Assembly: GCA_022829145.1 (NCBI GenBank)
Contig: CM040753.1
Span: forward strand, 17,337,884 to 17,401,883
Direction of reading: 5' to 3'
Origin: Albula goreensis
Taxonomy: Eukaryota > Chordata > Actinopteri > Albuliformes > Albulidae
DNA length: 64,000 nt
The translations under genes were made by a program, and so were the position numbers. Below the pieces are notes generated by a model that was given only the letters and a program-made list of their open reading frames with translations, had not been told where the DNA came from and made no database searches. Positions 13,081 through 27,099 of the stretch are shown here, in pieces. Numbering within the stretch: the first letter of the stretch is position 1; each line of letters starts with the position of its first letter.

Positions 13081-15067
13081 ACACAAAATAATTAATCAGT
13101 AGTTGAAAAATATAACCTTAACTGAGATTAAATACAAGTATAAATTACAATTAACATGTCCAATTTTTTCAGGTGTTGCACTGAAAAACAAAGCAAAAGC
13201 TTTTGGTTATTGTTGTACATTACTATAATATTTATTTTGTTAAAAAAAGCAATTCAGTTACAAGTTCAAGTCATTTTCATTACATAGTTGATGTGAAAAA
13301 ATTCCTTTCATTTTTCAGTCATGAGGCAGTTACTCACTTTGAAAATGCCTATATGTGTAAACTATGAGCTCTGAACAGACATTGAGCATCAGAATCTGGC
13401 AAATACTGTATATTAAATGATTAGTTAAGATAAGCTGTGCATGCCATACAAAAGTTCCAATACCAATGTTGCTTTTCATCATGTTTAAGCTGATAGACAG
13501 ACACTGATTCCAAAAAATATCTGGCCTCATAAATTTAACACTTTTAATCTAAGAGGCATGTGTTTGTTTTTGATTGGTTTATACCAATAAGTGTAAGATG
13601 CAAAGTACTAGTTCACATTCACATATTAACATTTGAAAGATTGTCTAAATTAATGTGAAACCTAAGCCTCTGTGTCTTGATGTATCCTGCCTTGTGGCAG
13701 TTAAAACTCATCTGGGATCACTGCAAACTTCAGTGTGCTGTAATTGTGAGTTCTATGGCTGATACATTATTCACCATACTCGTGCCCTTTATTCTTTGGT
13801 TGTCTCTTTATTTTATACAAATCCATGCAACAAGGAATCTATGTTTTGGCACCAATATCTAGGTGGCTAACTGTATCAGAATGCCAAAGAATATTCATTT
13901 ATTTCATTACAAAGCAGTTATTTTACAAAATGGCAACCACATTTAATTTGAAGATTTCAGTATGTACACTGACTAACCTGGAAGAGAGGCAACAGTATTT
14001 CATGTTTTATTTATTTATTTTTTTTGGTATTGTCCAAGGTACCCAATAACAACATAAGCATACATTCTCAAACCATATATTAAAGAGGGTTCTCCTCAAG
14101 TTATGAAAAATACAGGAAGTAAAAATATTGTAGAGGACTTTCTCTTATTAAGTCAGGCTGTATCGTGAACATTCACAGAGCATATCAAATTCAAGGCTTG
14201 CTGGAGAAAGCACATGCTAAAAAAAATCCAAAATACATTCCTGGCTAAAAACTGAAAGGCATTTGTACATGCACATGTAAAGAACTTGCAATTTATAATG
14301 ATACTTTCAACAATTACACCTGGATCCAAAATATGCACAAATTTACCACTTTAAAGCATGTATGTATTATATGGATTTTGAAAACTGTGTATGTAGAGAA
14401 AGTACTAAACACATAACTGCTGTCAAGGAAAGGGTGAAAGAGGTTTTAAACAGTAAATGATGATATTGTTCCCATGAACAAGCAAGGTGTTCAGCTGCTC
14501 CCAACTAAATCAAGCAACCTAATCTAAGTAAAGCAAAACATGTCTGGTTCTTCTAGCAGATGAGACCTTCCTGTGGAAGAGATTACAGTTGAGACAAAAT
14601 GAATCAACTTTTTAACAGCTCAATTACTCACTCAACCGCCAACAGGGAGAGGAGTCGCAGGTCAATAACTTATAAAGCATCAGAGCCGTTTCTCGGTTCT
14701 CAGAATAAAAGCAGATGATATACAAAATACAACATTATCAAGTCAAAGATCTAAAACATTGTCAACGTGTTGCTATAAACACATGACCAAGTATATACAT
14801 CCATATTTCATATTTTCAGATTGTCAGGCATTGTATGAAAAGAGCATTATCAAAATCATCATGGGGGAGCAGTGGGCCGGAGGCAGGTCAGTGTATTATT
14901 GGACTTTTTGAGCAAGGCAGGTTGAAGTCATGTCTAGTGAAAGATGCCACTGCTACATTTACAGTCACTGTACAGCAGATGCAAGTTACACGTTTTACAA
15001 TTTATTGATTTAAACAAGTTACATTCATGTACAGTCTCCTTTATGATAGAAAAAATTCCAAAATCAC
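13081..15067. other. Intronic stretch, no gene
   Basis: AT-rich intron without a recognisable gene, repeat array or intact mobile element. Confidence 0.5.
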
Positions 15068-15168
15068 CTAAATTAAGTTGCTGAATTGTATTTGTGCATT
15101 TAAAAAAGCAAGACTTCCCTTCATTTGTAAGTCAAAGTTAGAGACATATATTGATTGAATCCAGGCCT
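15068..15168 (-). mobile_element. MITE copy A (truncated), shared with 34254-34410
   Basis: The interval matches the copy at 34254-34410 in inverse orientation. The shared words are ATTTGTAAGTCAAAGTTA, then TTGATTGAATC and a GGCC terminus. A more diverged interior match runs back to about 15075. Only one terminal repeat is clear. Confidence 0.5.
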
Positions 15169-16012
15169 ACATTGCAATAACAAACCGTTTTGTTCCACTG
15201 CTGTTTTACAGAACAGTTAACAACAATTTTTGGTGAGAAAACCAGCCGATGGGCCAGAGGCAAACAGAAAGCAAGGAAAGGGGAGTGTACTGTGCAGAAT
15301 TGTTTGTTTTTTTGATTGCCGTCAAGGAAGCCTGGCTCATTTGCAAGAAGCCGCAAACCGCCCAGCACAGCATACACTGCAGCTCTGGCCAGAGATGGGA
15401 GCTGAGTGCTTCTGCAGGCACACATGCCACACTGCTTTTCTCAACCTTACCACACTGTACCTTTTTAAACACACTGATACATTTTTACAGAATTTATACA
15501 CATTTTTGTTTACCATGACAATATTGAAACAGTACTGCCCAAACATTGGATTTCTTTAATGACAGATTTGTTATTATTATTTTGAGCAGTTTTAATCACT
15601 ATGTACTTAGGGTTTCTGTTTCTGTACTCCAAAAAGAGGATATCTCTATAGAGATGCAACTGAAAGGACAGTAAATGTATCTGACATAGCAACATTACAA
15701 TGAACAAAACGTGTGGCAGCACAGAAAGCACAGACGAGCCGACCAAGATTGCCTTTACGGTCATCTGTACATTAGTAAGGTCAATGTTAGCGGTGTGCTT
15801 GGCTCATTTTCTCTAGAAAAAAAGGGTAAACCACCAGCATGGTTTACTGACTCATCCTCCAGTGGAACAATCTTTTTGTGACAGTTAACTGCCTGAAATT
15901 TTACACCATACTACCATTTCCCAGTCATAAAAAATTATGTGTGCCCTTCTTTCTTTCAGCAATGAAAATGGATAAGATTTTAGTTTTTGTCGGCAAAAAT
16001 ATTGAGTAAATA

Positions 16013-16120
16013 AAGGGGAGAAGGGCGCATACTGGAAAGATAAGGGGGGAAAGGACACATACCATGAGGATGAAGGGGAGATACATACTCTAGGGATGAT
16101 GGGAGAAGTGGAAAATACAC
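16013..16120 (+). repeat. Degenerate 30-bp minisatellite, about 3.5 copies
   Basis: Units starting AAGGGGAG/AAGGGGGG begin at 16013, 16042 and 16073 and carry an ATAC(T/C) word in the middle. A weaker fourth unit follows. Copies differ at many positions. Confidence 0.6.
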
Positions 16121-17069
16121 GCACTGAGTACAGGCTTGGGCAGAGCTGTACTACTCCTGTATGCCTTGCTTTGAAAACATTTGCAAATTCATAAATTTCA
16201 ATTAGGCCTGTTCAGGGGATGGATTAACACATTTAACACGTTTATTACAGACACCAAAAGCTGGTTTTCATTCTATGCTAGAAACATTCACAATGGGAAA
16301 ATTTGTTTGGGGAACTTTGTTGTTTCGCATCAGTATCAGTTACAAATTTATAGTGTGCAAAATTCTAAAACATACTTCATAACTGCCCTAAAGCAGATGG
16401 CCCTCACATATTTGTCAGCAGAAGCCATATATACTGTCTCATCACAGGAAAAGGTCATGTTAGGCCACCAACATCTAACATTTAAACTACTGATACTGGA
16501 TGCTGCAGTTCTGTGATCTTTCCTCTCAGCATCCAAATATCAGTAATCATCACATTATTATACCGGTCAATATCACTTTACGCTTGTGGTAACTGTGCTC
16601 AAGAGTCCTTCATGTTACACTGCAGTTCAAACGGCACTTTCAGTTTAACAGAAATCACAGGATGACAATAAAATCTTCCACTGGGCAACCCCCCTTCCGG
16701 TGATTTCCAGCCATACGTGCAAGATGCGTCAAAAGTTAATTTTGATACATACAGCATCTATGACAACGTACTTAGCGCTTGCTAAAATCAAAAGTAGACG
16801 TTTTTGATGTCATCCTTTTTGCCATATCTCATTGAAAACAAAATCAGATACTGCATTTTCACAGGATTCCAATATACATTTATGAAATCCACTTAAAGTA
16901 AGTCCTTTGAGGCTCACAAACTGTTAAGTAATGGACGTTTACCTTTCAACACTTGTTTGATCCATTAGCTTATTGCAAAGAACTATTTTCAGAACATTTC
17001 TAACCACTGAAACATTCATTCTGCATTACTGATTTAACCAACCACTTGAAAGTAGAGTCTGAGTGTTTG

Positions 17070-17094
17070 AAAAAAAAAAAAAAAAAAAAAAAAA
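17070..17094 (+). repeat. Poly(A) run of 25
   Basis: A homopolymer of 25 A. No retrotransposed body was recognised upstream, so it is recorded as a simple repeat rather than the tail of a named element. Confidence 0.95.
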
Positions 17095-18277
17095 CCTCTT
17101 TGTTTCGGCACTCCGTATCACAAAACCAAAAGTACGTCTGTGTGAAGTTTCAGTCTATAAATTAGTGTTCATTTTACTGTATGTGCATTGCTGAAAACAA
17201 AAAAGCTTCCGAAAAGAGGCCGCTTTTGAAAGTATCAGTTTGTCTTCCTGTGCTCTGAATTATGACGGAATACTGTAAGCTACAGAACTGTAATATGTTT
17301 CGGTTCAGCCTCCATGGGGCTTCCGTGATTATCGTCATTAAGACCACGATCAGGGCAAGCACCCACTCAAGCTGGAAACTGCAGCTGAATCTGATTTTCC
17401 CTTTGATACGGAAGTGATCCAAATCAAAAAGGACAATCCTGAAACCAAATCTCCAATCAAAAATGTCTGCATGATTCATAACAGACATTCATAGCATCCT
17501 CGCAACATTAAAGTCATGAATGTTTGAGTCTGTGCTGGTGTTTGTGTGTGTAATGTGTGCAAGCATGTCTATGTGTGTTGTAAGTAGGAGAAAGCATGGC
17601 CTCAATACCCAATCTGTAGATATGTGAAGCAAAGCAAATGACAGCCCCAGAAGCATAGTCAATTATAGAGTATAGTCAATTCAGCAAAAATGTGACATGA
17701 AACTGTCTTTCTGCAGGACAACAGGTGCTTACTGGTTCTGGGTGAATTATTTTTATTAAGGTTTGTCAAGTCACCTCTCTTCCCTCACTTTTTGAGTATT
17801 TTAACACCCACACTCTTTTTTTCCAGTTCTATTTCACCCCTACTTTCTTGGATAAAGGCCTGGCAGAGCGGTAACCTTAGATTCCCATAGAGATTAACCC
17901 CCAACCCCCATTCCCCTGCCTAACACCAACTCAGACAAGATCCACTTATTCACTGCTCCAATTAGAGTGGGAGGGCAGAGTTCTGTCTGTCTAAAAGTGG
18001 CTGGTTAAGACAGAAGTGGGAGCACAGTTCAATGTCATTTACATCCTTTCTCCAATTAGGAGAAGATGAGATTGCAGCTGGCATGATGTTGAAAAGAAAG
18101 TGAAGGTATTACCAGCACAAACAACTTAGGGTAACCCTAGCAGCTACCCATCAGGACTGGTGACTGCAATGTTTGCCTGGGGGGTGCAGAAAGATAGCTG
18201 GCAGCTCTTCAACAGAGCTAATGTTGATCTGGTCACAGAATGGTGGTGTTTGCTGACTAAAAGAGTCAGGCACTACT
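17095..18277. other. Intronic stretch, no gene
   Basis: Ordinary intron; a TGTG-rich patch lies at about 17535-17580. No gene or element was recognised. Confidence 0.5.
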
Positions 18278-18420
18278 CTGGGCTGGACTTCATCCATATT
18301 TAACCACTTCCAGGGAAAGTCATCGACTGGGCTACATCCATATTTTACTGCTTCCAGGGAAACCATCAACTGGTCTAATTTGGCCTGCATCTATGTTTCA
18401 CTTCCAGGGAAAGGAGTCTA
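18278..18420 (+). repeat. Degenerate tandem triplication, units of about 43-51 bp
   Basis: Three successive units begin CTGG(G/T)CT and each contain CATC(C/T)AT and then CTTCCAGGGAAA. The units start near 18278, 18326 and 18370 and differ by small insertions. The array keeps an 80-codon minus-strand frame open (18151-18390), which I judge to be chance. Confidence 0.7.
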
Positions 18421-20589
18421 CTGTTCTTGATACATTAATGAGAATTATAGATTATGATGGATATGCCTCAACATCTTGGATATGTTTATTGGGGCTGAGC
18501 CACTGCTGAGCAGCCCTGGAAACGCATCTGGTGAGAATCAAGTGTGGTCAAAGTGATAAGAAATCAATGTTGCAGAATTCAAAATGTTTTCAGATATAGT
18601 CATGTGTTTTGTTATTTAGTGGACCAAAAACATAAAAAAGTACATTTATTTATTAAAAAGTTATTTTGATAAATTAAAAGCATGTCATTTTAAAGTACAT
18701 ATATATATTCAATTTAGATAAACATGGCATTCAATTTCACAATGGATGTTTAAAATGAATGTACCTAAATATTTAATACATTATGTTAGGCCTATCAAGT
18801 ACACCAAACTCTGATCTCCAAGGCAAATGCTTTTTATATAAAGTGATGAAACCAACCCCTTCTTGTGTATGAAATCAGAAATTGCCCCAGTGTTTTTTCT
18901 TTATATTGTTGCAATTCTTCAATACTGTTTCCATGTTTTCCATGTGCCATACACCTGGCAAATTCCTAGGCTATTTCACAGGTAGTAAATTGGTTACTCA
19001 AATAATAGTTGGAAAATTAAAAGTAAATGTCTTTTTTTTAAACTATATTACATAAAACATATAATATTTTTCCTAGAAACTATTTTTTTTCCTGTCATTT
19101 TGGGAATTTTGGAGTATTGTCAGGCCTTTACTGAAAATGGCCTCAGTTACAACAATTCAGATGCTTGATTGGAAAACATCAGTCATTCGTTGTTCTGACA
19201 GATGAGGAAATTATCTGCTGTTATAATAACATCACAAATTGTTACCAAAAGGCCTGCTACAAGCATGGGCTGCATACTTACGTTTGCTTGAAGGGTAGTT
19301 TACTGTGCTAAACCCAAAGAGCTGCTGAATTCACTACATCAATCATGACAACATGAAACATTCTTAAACGGACTAAATAGGAGAGTTTTTGGACTGACAA
19401 CTTAGAATTGGTGACAACAGGTGCATTTTAATTGTAAAATGAAATTATAGCTTGTTACCAAGGTCACTGGAGTAGTTTGTAGCTAACTACTTTATTGTGG
19501 CTAGCCAATTATGTAGCTGGTATAACTATCTACATTAATGAACAAGTGACAGTTACAATCAGACAGGAATACACATATGTAAAAGGGGGCAGACAAAATG
19601 ACCCAAAGACAAAATGAAAAAGGTCATGTATTTCAATTAAGTAAATCAGTTTAAAAATTGAGCCTCCATGTTTCATAATAAAGCCATCTCTAAAGTGCTA
19701 ATACATTTCTACTTTAAAAAACATGTTTTAAAATGGTATATTTTAGATTGCAACTTTCTTAAGCCACAAAAGAGATCTAACAGATTTTAAAATAGCTGGT
19801 GTCCAAATTGCAGGTGCACCAGTCAGAGATAGGGCAAAATGATTTCATATGTTCAGGAGAACAGTGTAAAAAATCATGGCAGCATATGCCAGAAAAGGAA
19901 AAATGGATAGGAGTGGTCAGAAGTTACACCTCCCTGACATACATGGACTTATCGGGACACTAAACACAACAAAAAACCTGCCTCTGAAACGATCAATTGG
20001 GCAACTGCCCCCACCCACCAAAAACTTAAAAACATTTTGGAGTAGAAAGGCTATATTACCTTTGATGTAATTGTTGTAAGATATATACTATAGATTTCCA
20101 TATCTTTATATGCAAATATTCTTATATGCATACAAAAACTTACTGTACATCCTCTTTCTGATGTAATGACTAATTAGGAGTCCCTCCCATTCTTCCATAT
20201 GGGAAGCAATGCTATTTCACACATATTTCACACACATTTTCATGGCTTTACTTCTGAAAAGAATGGCTCTATTATTCCACCTGATACCAGACTTTAAACA
20301 TAAAAAAGAAAAAATTCACTATTACTCAAAGTCAGGCTTTAAAGCCAAAATACAACAAAAGATTAATAGATTGAGATATAGTATTATTAAATATTAATAG
20401 TTATTGATTCTGTCAAGTTTCCCTCTGCCATTACCTCCAGCTCATATGTGGTACCATTAGAGGTCTCTGAATTTATTTTATGCTGACGATAATCTGGTAT
20501 CAAATGTTAACAGCTCTGTACAAAGTATAAGAGTAAGAGTTTGCACACTTGACTGTGTAAACCACAGGTGCTGGAGACGTGCAAATGCC
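18421..20589. other. Intronic stretch, no gene
   Basis: AT-rich intron with no recognisable gene, array or element up to the foldback element. Confidence 0.5.
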
Positions 20590-21020
20590 AACAATAAAAC
20601 AAAAAACTCCACAACGCTGTGTCTCTTGCTGTGCTTGCAACTTTATTGAATGAAGATGACTTACATTTCGGACATGTCTGCCCTGTGTCAGAGATTTAGA
20701 ATGAATGGTAAAAGATCCTCATAGATAGTCAATGTTTTCATGAATTTGTATTTGTGATGTGATGTTCTCTATATTGTATATATTTACTAATTTGCACTTT
20801 TGCACACTTATTTAATGGTGAATTTTTGTATAAAATAAAGGGTATTGATATCATTGGCTGATCACCAATCATGGGACCCACTGTGGGGAGTTTTTGTCAG
20901 AGGATCTTTCACCATTCATTCTAAGACTCTGATGAAGGACAGACATGTCCGATCTTCATTCAGTAAAGTTTCAAGCACAGCAAGAGACACAGCACACAGA
21001 GTTTTTTGTTTCAGCGTTAA
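20590..21020. mobile_element. Foldback element with about 125-bp terminal inverted repeats
   Basis: The arm at 20590-20720 and the arm at 20900-21020 are reverse complements over most of their length. Both contain GCTGTGTCTCTTGCTGTGCT, GAATGAAGAT, GGACATGTCTG and AGAATGAATGGT (in one orientation or the other), with scattered mismatches and small gaps. The central 180 bp is unique and AT-rich with no ORF. The structure is that of a non-autonomous foldback or long-TIR MITE; no target duplication was clear. Confidence 0.75.
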
Positions 21021-23154
21021 GAATTTAATTAATTATCTCTGAAAAACTGTAAATATAAGTCCACATTGCAGACACACAGATGGATACAATAAAACCACAC
21101 TGGCAGAGTTTATTTGTCAACATTTGATTTTGTTATTTTCGTTCACCCATGTAGCAGTTTTGAGTGAGCATCCTCTATGTGCTCAGTTGTCCAAAGAACA
21201 GAGCAGAACTTTAATTACAGTATTTCAGACTACTGCAATTCTTAATGAGAGTTCTTTCACTCCCACCCATTCAATATAACATACTTTTATTTACACACAT
21301 ATTACTTTTTTTAACCTTTTTACCATTATTGACTTTATCACAGGTGTTAGCATGTGAAAAACGCTTTTCAATCTATTCTATATTTATTGACCAGTGTGTT
21401 TGTATAATGCAACCAGTTTCAGAGTGCTGCGGTTTCCGAACCACTATTTGCACCATGGAATATCCTCTCACAATAACTAGTACAACCCATTTGAACAACC
21501 CGACGTTGATGGCCAATTCTGATGGGCCAGACACACTTCAGTATTCACTGTTTTTGCACAGGCACCTAGCTACTGTATATCTTCCATTAAATGTTGATTC
21601 TCTAACCACCGGTTTTTCGATTCCCCATGGCAGGGCATGTTATGTACAGCAGCGTAACTAGATACCTTCTAGAAGTTACAGGTAAGGCAAAAAAAACATT
21701 ATGGTATTAAATTCAAATAAGATGCTTACAATAGACTAAGAAAAATGCTGGTGAAACAGACATGAGGCACTTTGGATTATACCCTGAGTGCACAAATTAA
21801 AGAGCAAAAAGACAACAATGTACCTTACAGTGTTGCTACCAGTATATGGAGATCAAAAAGCTAACTGTGGGTTTGTGGCATGTTTTTAAAGATACAGCTT
21901 AAGCTCTCCCACTCTTTTATCATATTGATTACCTAATGTAAAATACTATGCTGCATAACTGAACATTCAGCCACAAGTATGTATTTTTAATACAAGTACT
22001 TTAAGAATGAGTTGTACTTGTAAGCAGAAAACACTGGTGATGCAGACGCTTTTCTCCAGCAGGCTTACTTGCATTGTAAATAAATGCTGGGCTACTGACT
22101 GAGGATTTGTAGAAGTCAAATTTGTAGGGCAGCTCCTCACCACACCTGTTCTTGCTTGGAAATGTCTTAGTGCTGGTTTGGAAAAAAAGGGCAGTGCAAT
22201 TTTGTAATTTGTGGTAAACATGATCAGCTGTTACAAACTCCTTTGCTCAATAAAGGAAATTTATCTTGATTTATGTTGAGTATCATTCAATATTCCTCAT
22301 ATATTTAGACTACAGTGAACACAAATAACCATAAAATACATACAGGTTATCAGTGGTGATTTGAATAATCACAACAAAATACATGCAAGTGTAAAAAAAT
22401 GGATAGCACTTAATTCATTAATGAGCACAATCAGAATGAAACTAAGCTCTGCCGTAAACAAAATTACTCTAGCAAAGTAAATCCCATTCCATCCAGGGTC
22501 CAAAGATGTAGAAATGTGTAATCCATTTTGTAGTGTTCCACTAAAAACTCCCTTTTTAATGAAGCTACAGTATGGCCCAGTACCAGGAGCTACTACTTTT
22601 TGGGAATGACAAAAAACTTACACAAGAAACACACTGTATTAGCTGGCTTGGCTTATATGAACTCTGTCCTTCAGAGCTGGATGGGGCTTAAAATGAATTA
22701 AAAAATCACTATGGCTATCTTATTTCTTAAATGTGAGTTGTATAAAGATTATGAAGAAAAGAGCATGGCTGCAAAACCAAGGAATGCCATATTGAATAGC
22801 TGATCAGGTGCTCTGTCCTTTTACCTTATTCATTATATCTAATGCTCCCTAATTCACTCACTAAACAAGTTCCCTCTCCCTCTCTTTTTCCCCTGCCCAC
22901 TCATTTCTCCCAACAGGCTGTCTTTTATCATTGTTTGTTGCTACAAAAACTTGTTAAGTATGTTTCAGTATCAATTTCAGCTGGATTCTGATTTCCACCA
23001 CCACGCCCTCTCTACCTCACTCCCTCACATGTAACCCTCTGCTGCCTGCCTGGCCCATGTGAGCTGCACGGTGTGCCAGTGTTCTGCCGGCGCAGTCACA
23101 TCCCATCGATCTGGGATATTGATTACCACAGAGCTGCAATGTCTTTGACTTTCA
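21021..23154. other. Intronic stretch, no gene
   Basis: AT-rich intron. The plus-strand frame at 21245-21661 is open but has no recognisable domain or splice context. Confidence 0.5.
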
Positions 23155-23425
23155 ACCATGACCTTCCTTTCCCTCTCCCTCTCCCACAATTTCTGCCTGG
23201 CTCTATCTCTGTCTCACCCTCTCTCTCTTTCTCTGCCTCATCATCTCTGCTTTTTCTATCTCTCTATTTTTCTCTCTCCCCTCTGTCTCTGTAGTACCCT
23301 CTTTATATCTCTCCTTTTCATCTATCTCTCTCTCTGCCTTTCCATTTCCCTGCCTCTTTCACCCTCTCTCTCCCCATCTCTCCATCAGTTTGTCTCACCC
23401 TCTCTCTCTTCCCTCCATTCCCCTG
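23155..23425 (+). repeat. Long polypyrimidine tract
   Basis: About 270 bp are dominated by CT and CCT words (CTCTCCCTCTCCC and similar), with short interruptions. Long open frames of Ser/Leu/Pro over it are compositional. Such tracts can form triplex DNA. Confidence 0.85.
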
Positions 23426-25170
23426 CAATAATGCAGAGACTTGGCTCATATGAAACCGTAGTGGGGCAGAAGAGGAAGAGTTCGAGATGGCTCTGCTCTT
23501 CAGTGGAATGGTAACAGCGGGTGCTGACATCAGCAACTTAGAGGAAAGTGTCTAGCTCATATATTTTCAATGTTGCCACAGATAATACCCAGTGGATCAG
23601 CTCTCAGAGCAAGGAAAAAGGCAGCTTAGGGAAATGCATTCTTTCTTCAATAAATTACAACCAAATCAATTTGAAAACCACAATTGTTGAAATTGAAGAT
23701 TGGAGACGTTTTAAATTTCATTAAAAATATTACATTGTCTTATAATGTTTAGGGGAATTTTTGTGAGTAAGTCCTTGAAAATACAAAACAACGCTTAGGA
23801 ATGAATGCATTGCAAATGCAGTCATTTGAACCACTGAAATGTTCAGATTAACCTTGAAAGTGATAAACCTTTGAATACACCAATTAAAAAAACTTAATCC
23901 CTTATTAATTGGAACCATCACCTACATAACAGTATCCATATTGATGTGTTATTCATCTTGTAGCTGTAAACCTAAGTTTAAATGAAACAGCAATGAATTT
24001 GCAGTAATTAGGATCTTATCAGAACATTCATTGTTTTTTTCTACATTTTTTCTACACTTTTCAATGTTTTCAATGATAGTTTTGCACAGACTTTTCATGA
24101 CCTGTTTCAAGTTGCGTTGGCCCCTTTTAACAGCGTCAGATTTTCCTGTTAATTTTCCCACTCTAATCTTTACCGATAGTATTAGGGCATGCACTCTCTC
24201 TAATGTTGTAGTAGCTTAAGATTTGTGTATCATACTAATGGAAGTGAATGATTAAAAAGTGTCATTAAAGACTGTGTCAGTAAGAAGCTTGACATTGATA
24301 AGACATATCTGTGTCATGTTTATTGTACTTCTGATTTCATATCACATTTGTTTGACTGGACAGTCCAAAACCAACGGTCATATCTGTTTTCTTTTATTAA
24401 ATACCATTAAGGCATGTGGTAACTGTATTAGTGAAGAACTTTTATAAAAGAGTGGTAAGGTAGTCCCAAGGGTATTTGAATTTTTGGCAATGAACAATAA
24501 AAATAATAATCAAAACATAACACTGACATGTCTCAGAGACAATAATAAAGTCTCCAAACTTGCATAGCCAGACTAATAATTACAGAATAACCTGTATTTA
24601 ATGTCACAGCATGATAATCATGGTAAAAACTCAGAAAACAACAAGTACAAAAGGTGCTTTCCACTCTCATTAAATTTAAATCTTAAAACTGTGTTAAAAT
24701 TGTGAAACCTGTTAATAAACTTGAAATGGTTCTCCCAAGAGATGCAAAATAAATCCCACTATTAGGCCTTCTTCAGTTTCTGCTGGGACACATTTCCATA
24801 TAGTTTCAGCATACACAACAGTGTACAATTATTCAAAAAGTCAGCTATTTTTTAAAGTTTTACAGATTTTGTACAAGTTGTATATATGTGAATAATGTTA
24901 GCACACAGTATATAATATGTTCTTAAGTGCACAGTATAAAACATGCTGTGTCTTATACTCCTTGCCATCCCGCTATCATGCAGTACACCTCCCCCTGTTG
25001 GAAACAAAATAATTCTGCTGAACTTGACCTGAAATGACCCTCTCCTCCATTTTCCCCGCCCCTAAATTTATCTTGCCAGAGCAGTAGAGCACATTCCACT
25101 GTGCCGCTGTGTTTACTGAACATCTGGGTCTCTCTGCACCGCCACTGCTATTGTCCGTTACAGTGCTGAC
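23426..25170. other. Intronic stretch, no gene
   Basis: Two GC-richer patches (about 23430-23540 and 24040-24200) interrupt AT-rich intron. No exon or mobile element was recognised. Confidence 0.5.
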
Positions 25171-25224
25171 ACACGCTCAAGCACTCACGCACACACACAA
25201 ACACTCTTACATGCACATATCATT

Positions 25225-25283
<59 letters not shown>

Positions 25284-25304
25284 ACTCACATGCAGATTAT
25301 TAGT

Positions 25305-25342
<38 letters not shown>
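25171..25342 (+). repeat. Two-block (CA)n microsatellite
   Basis: CA blocks at 25229-25279 and 25305-25342 are separated by a short unique spacer and preceded by degenerate CA-rich sequence. Confidence 0.95.
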
Positions 25343-25344
<2 letters not shown>

Positions 25345-26059
25345 GAAAATACACTGGCTGTACAGTGCAATACAAAGTGTGCATTGATATACTGCAAGCA
25401 GATTGCAGATGGGAGGGGTTCATGGGAAGGTCGCGTTCGCAGGCTAGGCAGAAAGGAGGAGCTTCTCTCTGGCATGTCCTCAGAAGTTCAGTCTGTCCTC
25501 CTGTGAAGCGCATTACCGCACTGCCAGAATGGTCAGACCAGTAACATTCTATTTCCAGCTTTGATGCCAGATATTTTACCTTGCTTTTCCAAAACCAAAA
25601 CCCTGAGATTATACTTCAAAAACATACATACATCTTAAAATGGTGGCTGCAAGGTAAATATGCATATGCCTTAACAAACAAGATGTAACAGGGTGGAAAG
25701 AGGGTAAGGTCATATATAGACATGTCACATGACCTATTGAGCTAATCCAGAGGTCTGCAATCAAACTTCAACAATCATAAGTGCAAGTCAGACTGCAGGT
25801 CAGTCCTCCAGTTCAGAAGCGGATCCATCTTGAGAAAAGACAATACTGTGTCTGTGGCGTCTCTTCTTTTCTGTTCACTTTCCTTGATTACTAAAGACTA
25901 GAAAAACAGCATACAGCAGAACACATAGGGCAGCTATACTGCCCCAGCTGGCTCTGAACTCTTAACACTGCTGATACTGTGCAAACAGGGCGAGAAAAGC
26001 CCAAAGAGGCTCTGTGTATAAATAAAAGTGCATCTGGGCCTTTAAGAACAAATGCTGAC

Positions 26060-26400
26060 TGGTTGGCTTCCACTCCCCACCCCCCCAACCCTCCACACCA
26101 CCACCTCCTCCCTCCCTTCCTCCTTCTCTCTCTCACCACCCCTCCTCCCACTTTCCTAGGTCTGAGTGAAAGTGAAAAGCTGCAGCTCCTTATCTGAGTG
26201 TTTACAGCCAGAGGTTTGTAAGCTATTAGGCAGGTCAGGTGACAGGGAAGCCGCCACTGTGACCCAGACGTCTCTCAGGGTGAAGGTCGCTCGAGGAGGG
26301 GGGTTGGGGGAGGGGGGAGGAGTGAGAGAGGAAGGGACATGCGTGGCAGAGCCAGAGAGAGAGCGAGAGAAAAAGAGAGAGAGGCTGCAGCTGAGGACAG
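26060..26400 (+). promoter_or_regulatory. Candidate regulatory block between C-rich and G-rich tracts
   Basis: A C/T-rich tract (26070-26155) and a G/A-rich tract (26286-26390, including AGGAGGGGGGTTGGGGGAGG) flank a 130-bp unique core. The core contains GTGAAAGTGAAAAGC (PRDM1/IRF-like) and CAGGTCAGGTGACAGG (E-box). The motif content is seen; enhancer activity is inference. The G-rich tract could form a quadruplex. Confidence 0.3.
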
Positions 26401-27099
26401 AAATAATCTCCACTGTAAACAAGACTTTCATTCCTTTTCTATGCTTTCTTCCATCTGCTTATTCTTCCCCTCTCCTTCAGCTTCTCAAGGCATGCCGAAT
26501 CGTCATGTTTATTCAGTCTGGACGAAAGCAGTGATTCACTGATCCATCCAAAGTAATCAAACCTGCCAAATTTTTGCTCTAAATTCAGAATTATATATGC
26601 TGACACAAAAAGATACACTTTGAAAACAAATTTGATTAAAGTGAACATTTTCTTGGTCTTTGTTTGGGAGACAGATGCATGATTTGATTGTCATAGTACT
26701 ACTTTTATTAGCTGCTTAATTATTATTGATTGATTGGTGGTGGATCTGAAATTTTTATAGGGACTGAGGAAAACACACATGCAGATACACAGACACAAGA
26801 ACATGTGTGCTGTTGAAATGTGAAAGTTATTTATTTTAGTCTCCCTGCCAGACACTCTTGCAGAGGGTAGACACTAGAATTACGAAACTAGCGCAGAAAA
26901 AATAAATCAGAATGGAAAAAAACAAAACACACAGACAAACAAACAAAAGATGCAGAGCCCCTGGTGTCTGACAGACCCAGTGTAGTGAGTGGCATGCTGA
27001 GTCACCCGACTGGCCCATAGAGACAAGCTGCACTGCGCACCACATCCAGAAAGAACTGTAAAACACTATCTACACTTGCAACACCATTATAGAACACAT

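Noticed and set aside
23073-23536. Ser/Leu/Pro-rich frames on the plus strand and Arg/Glu-rich frame on the minus strand
   Set aside because: They arise from the polypyrimidine tract.
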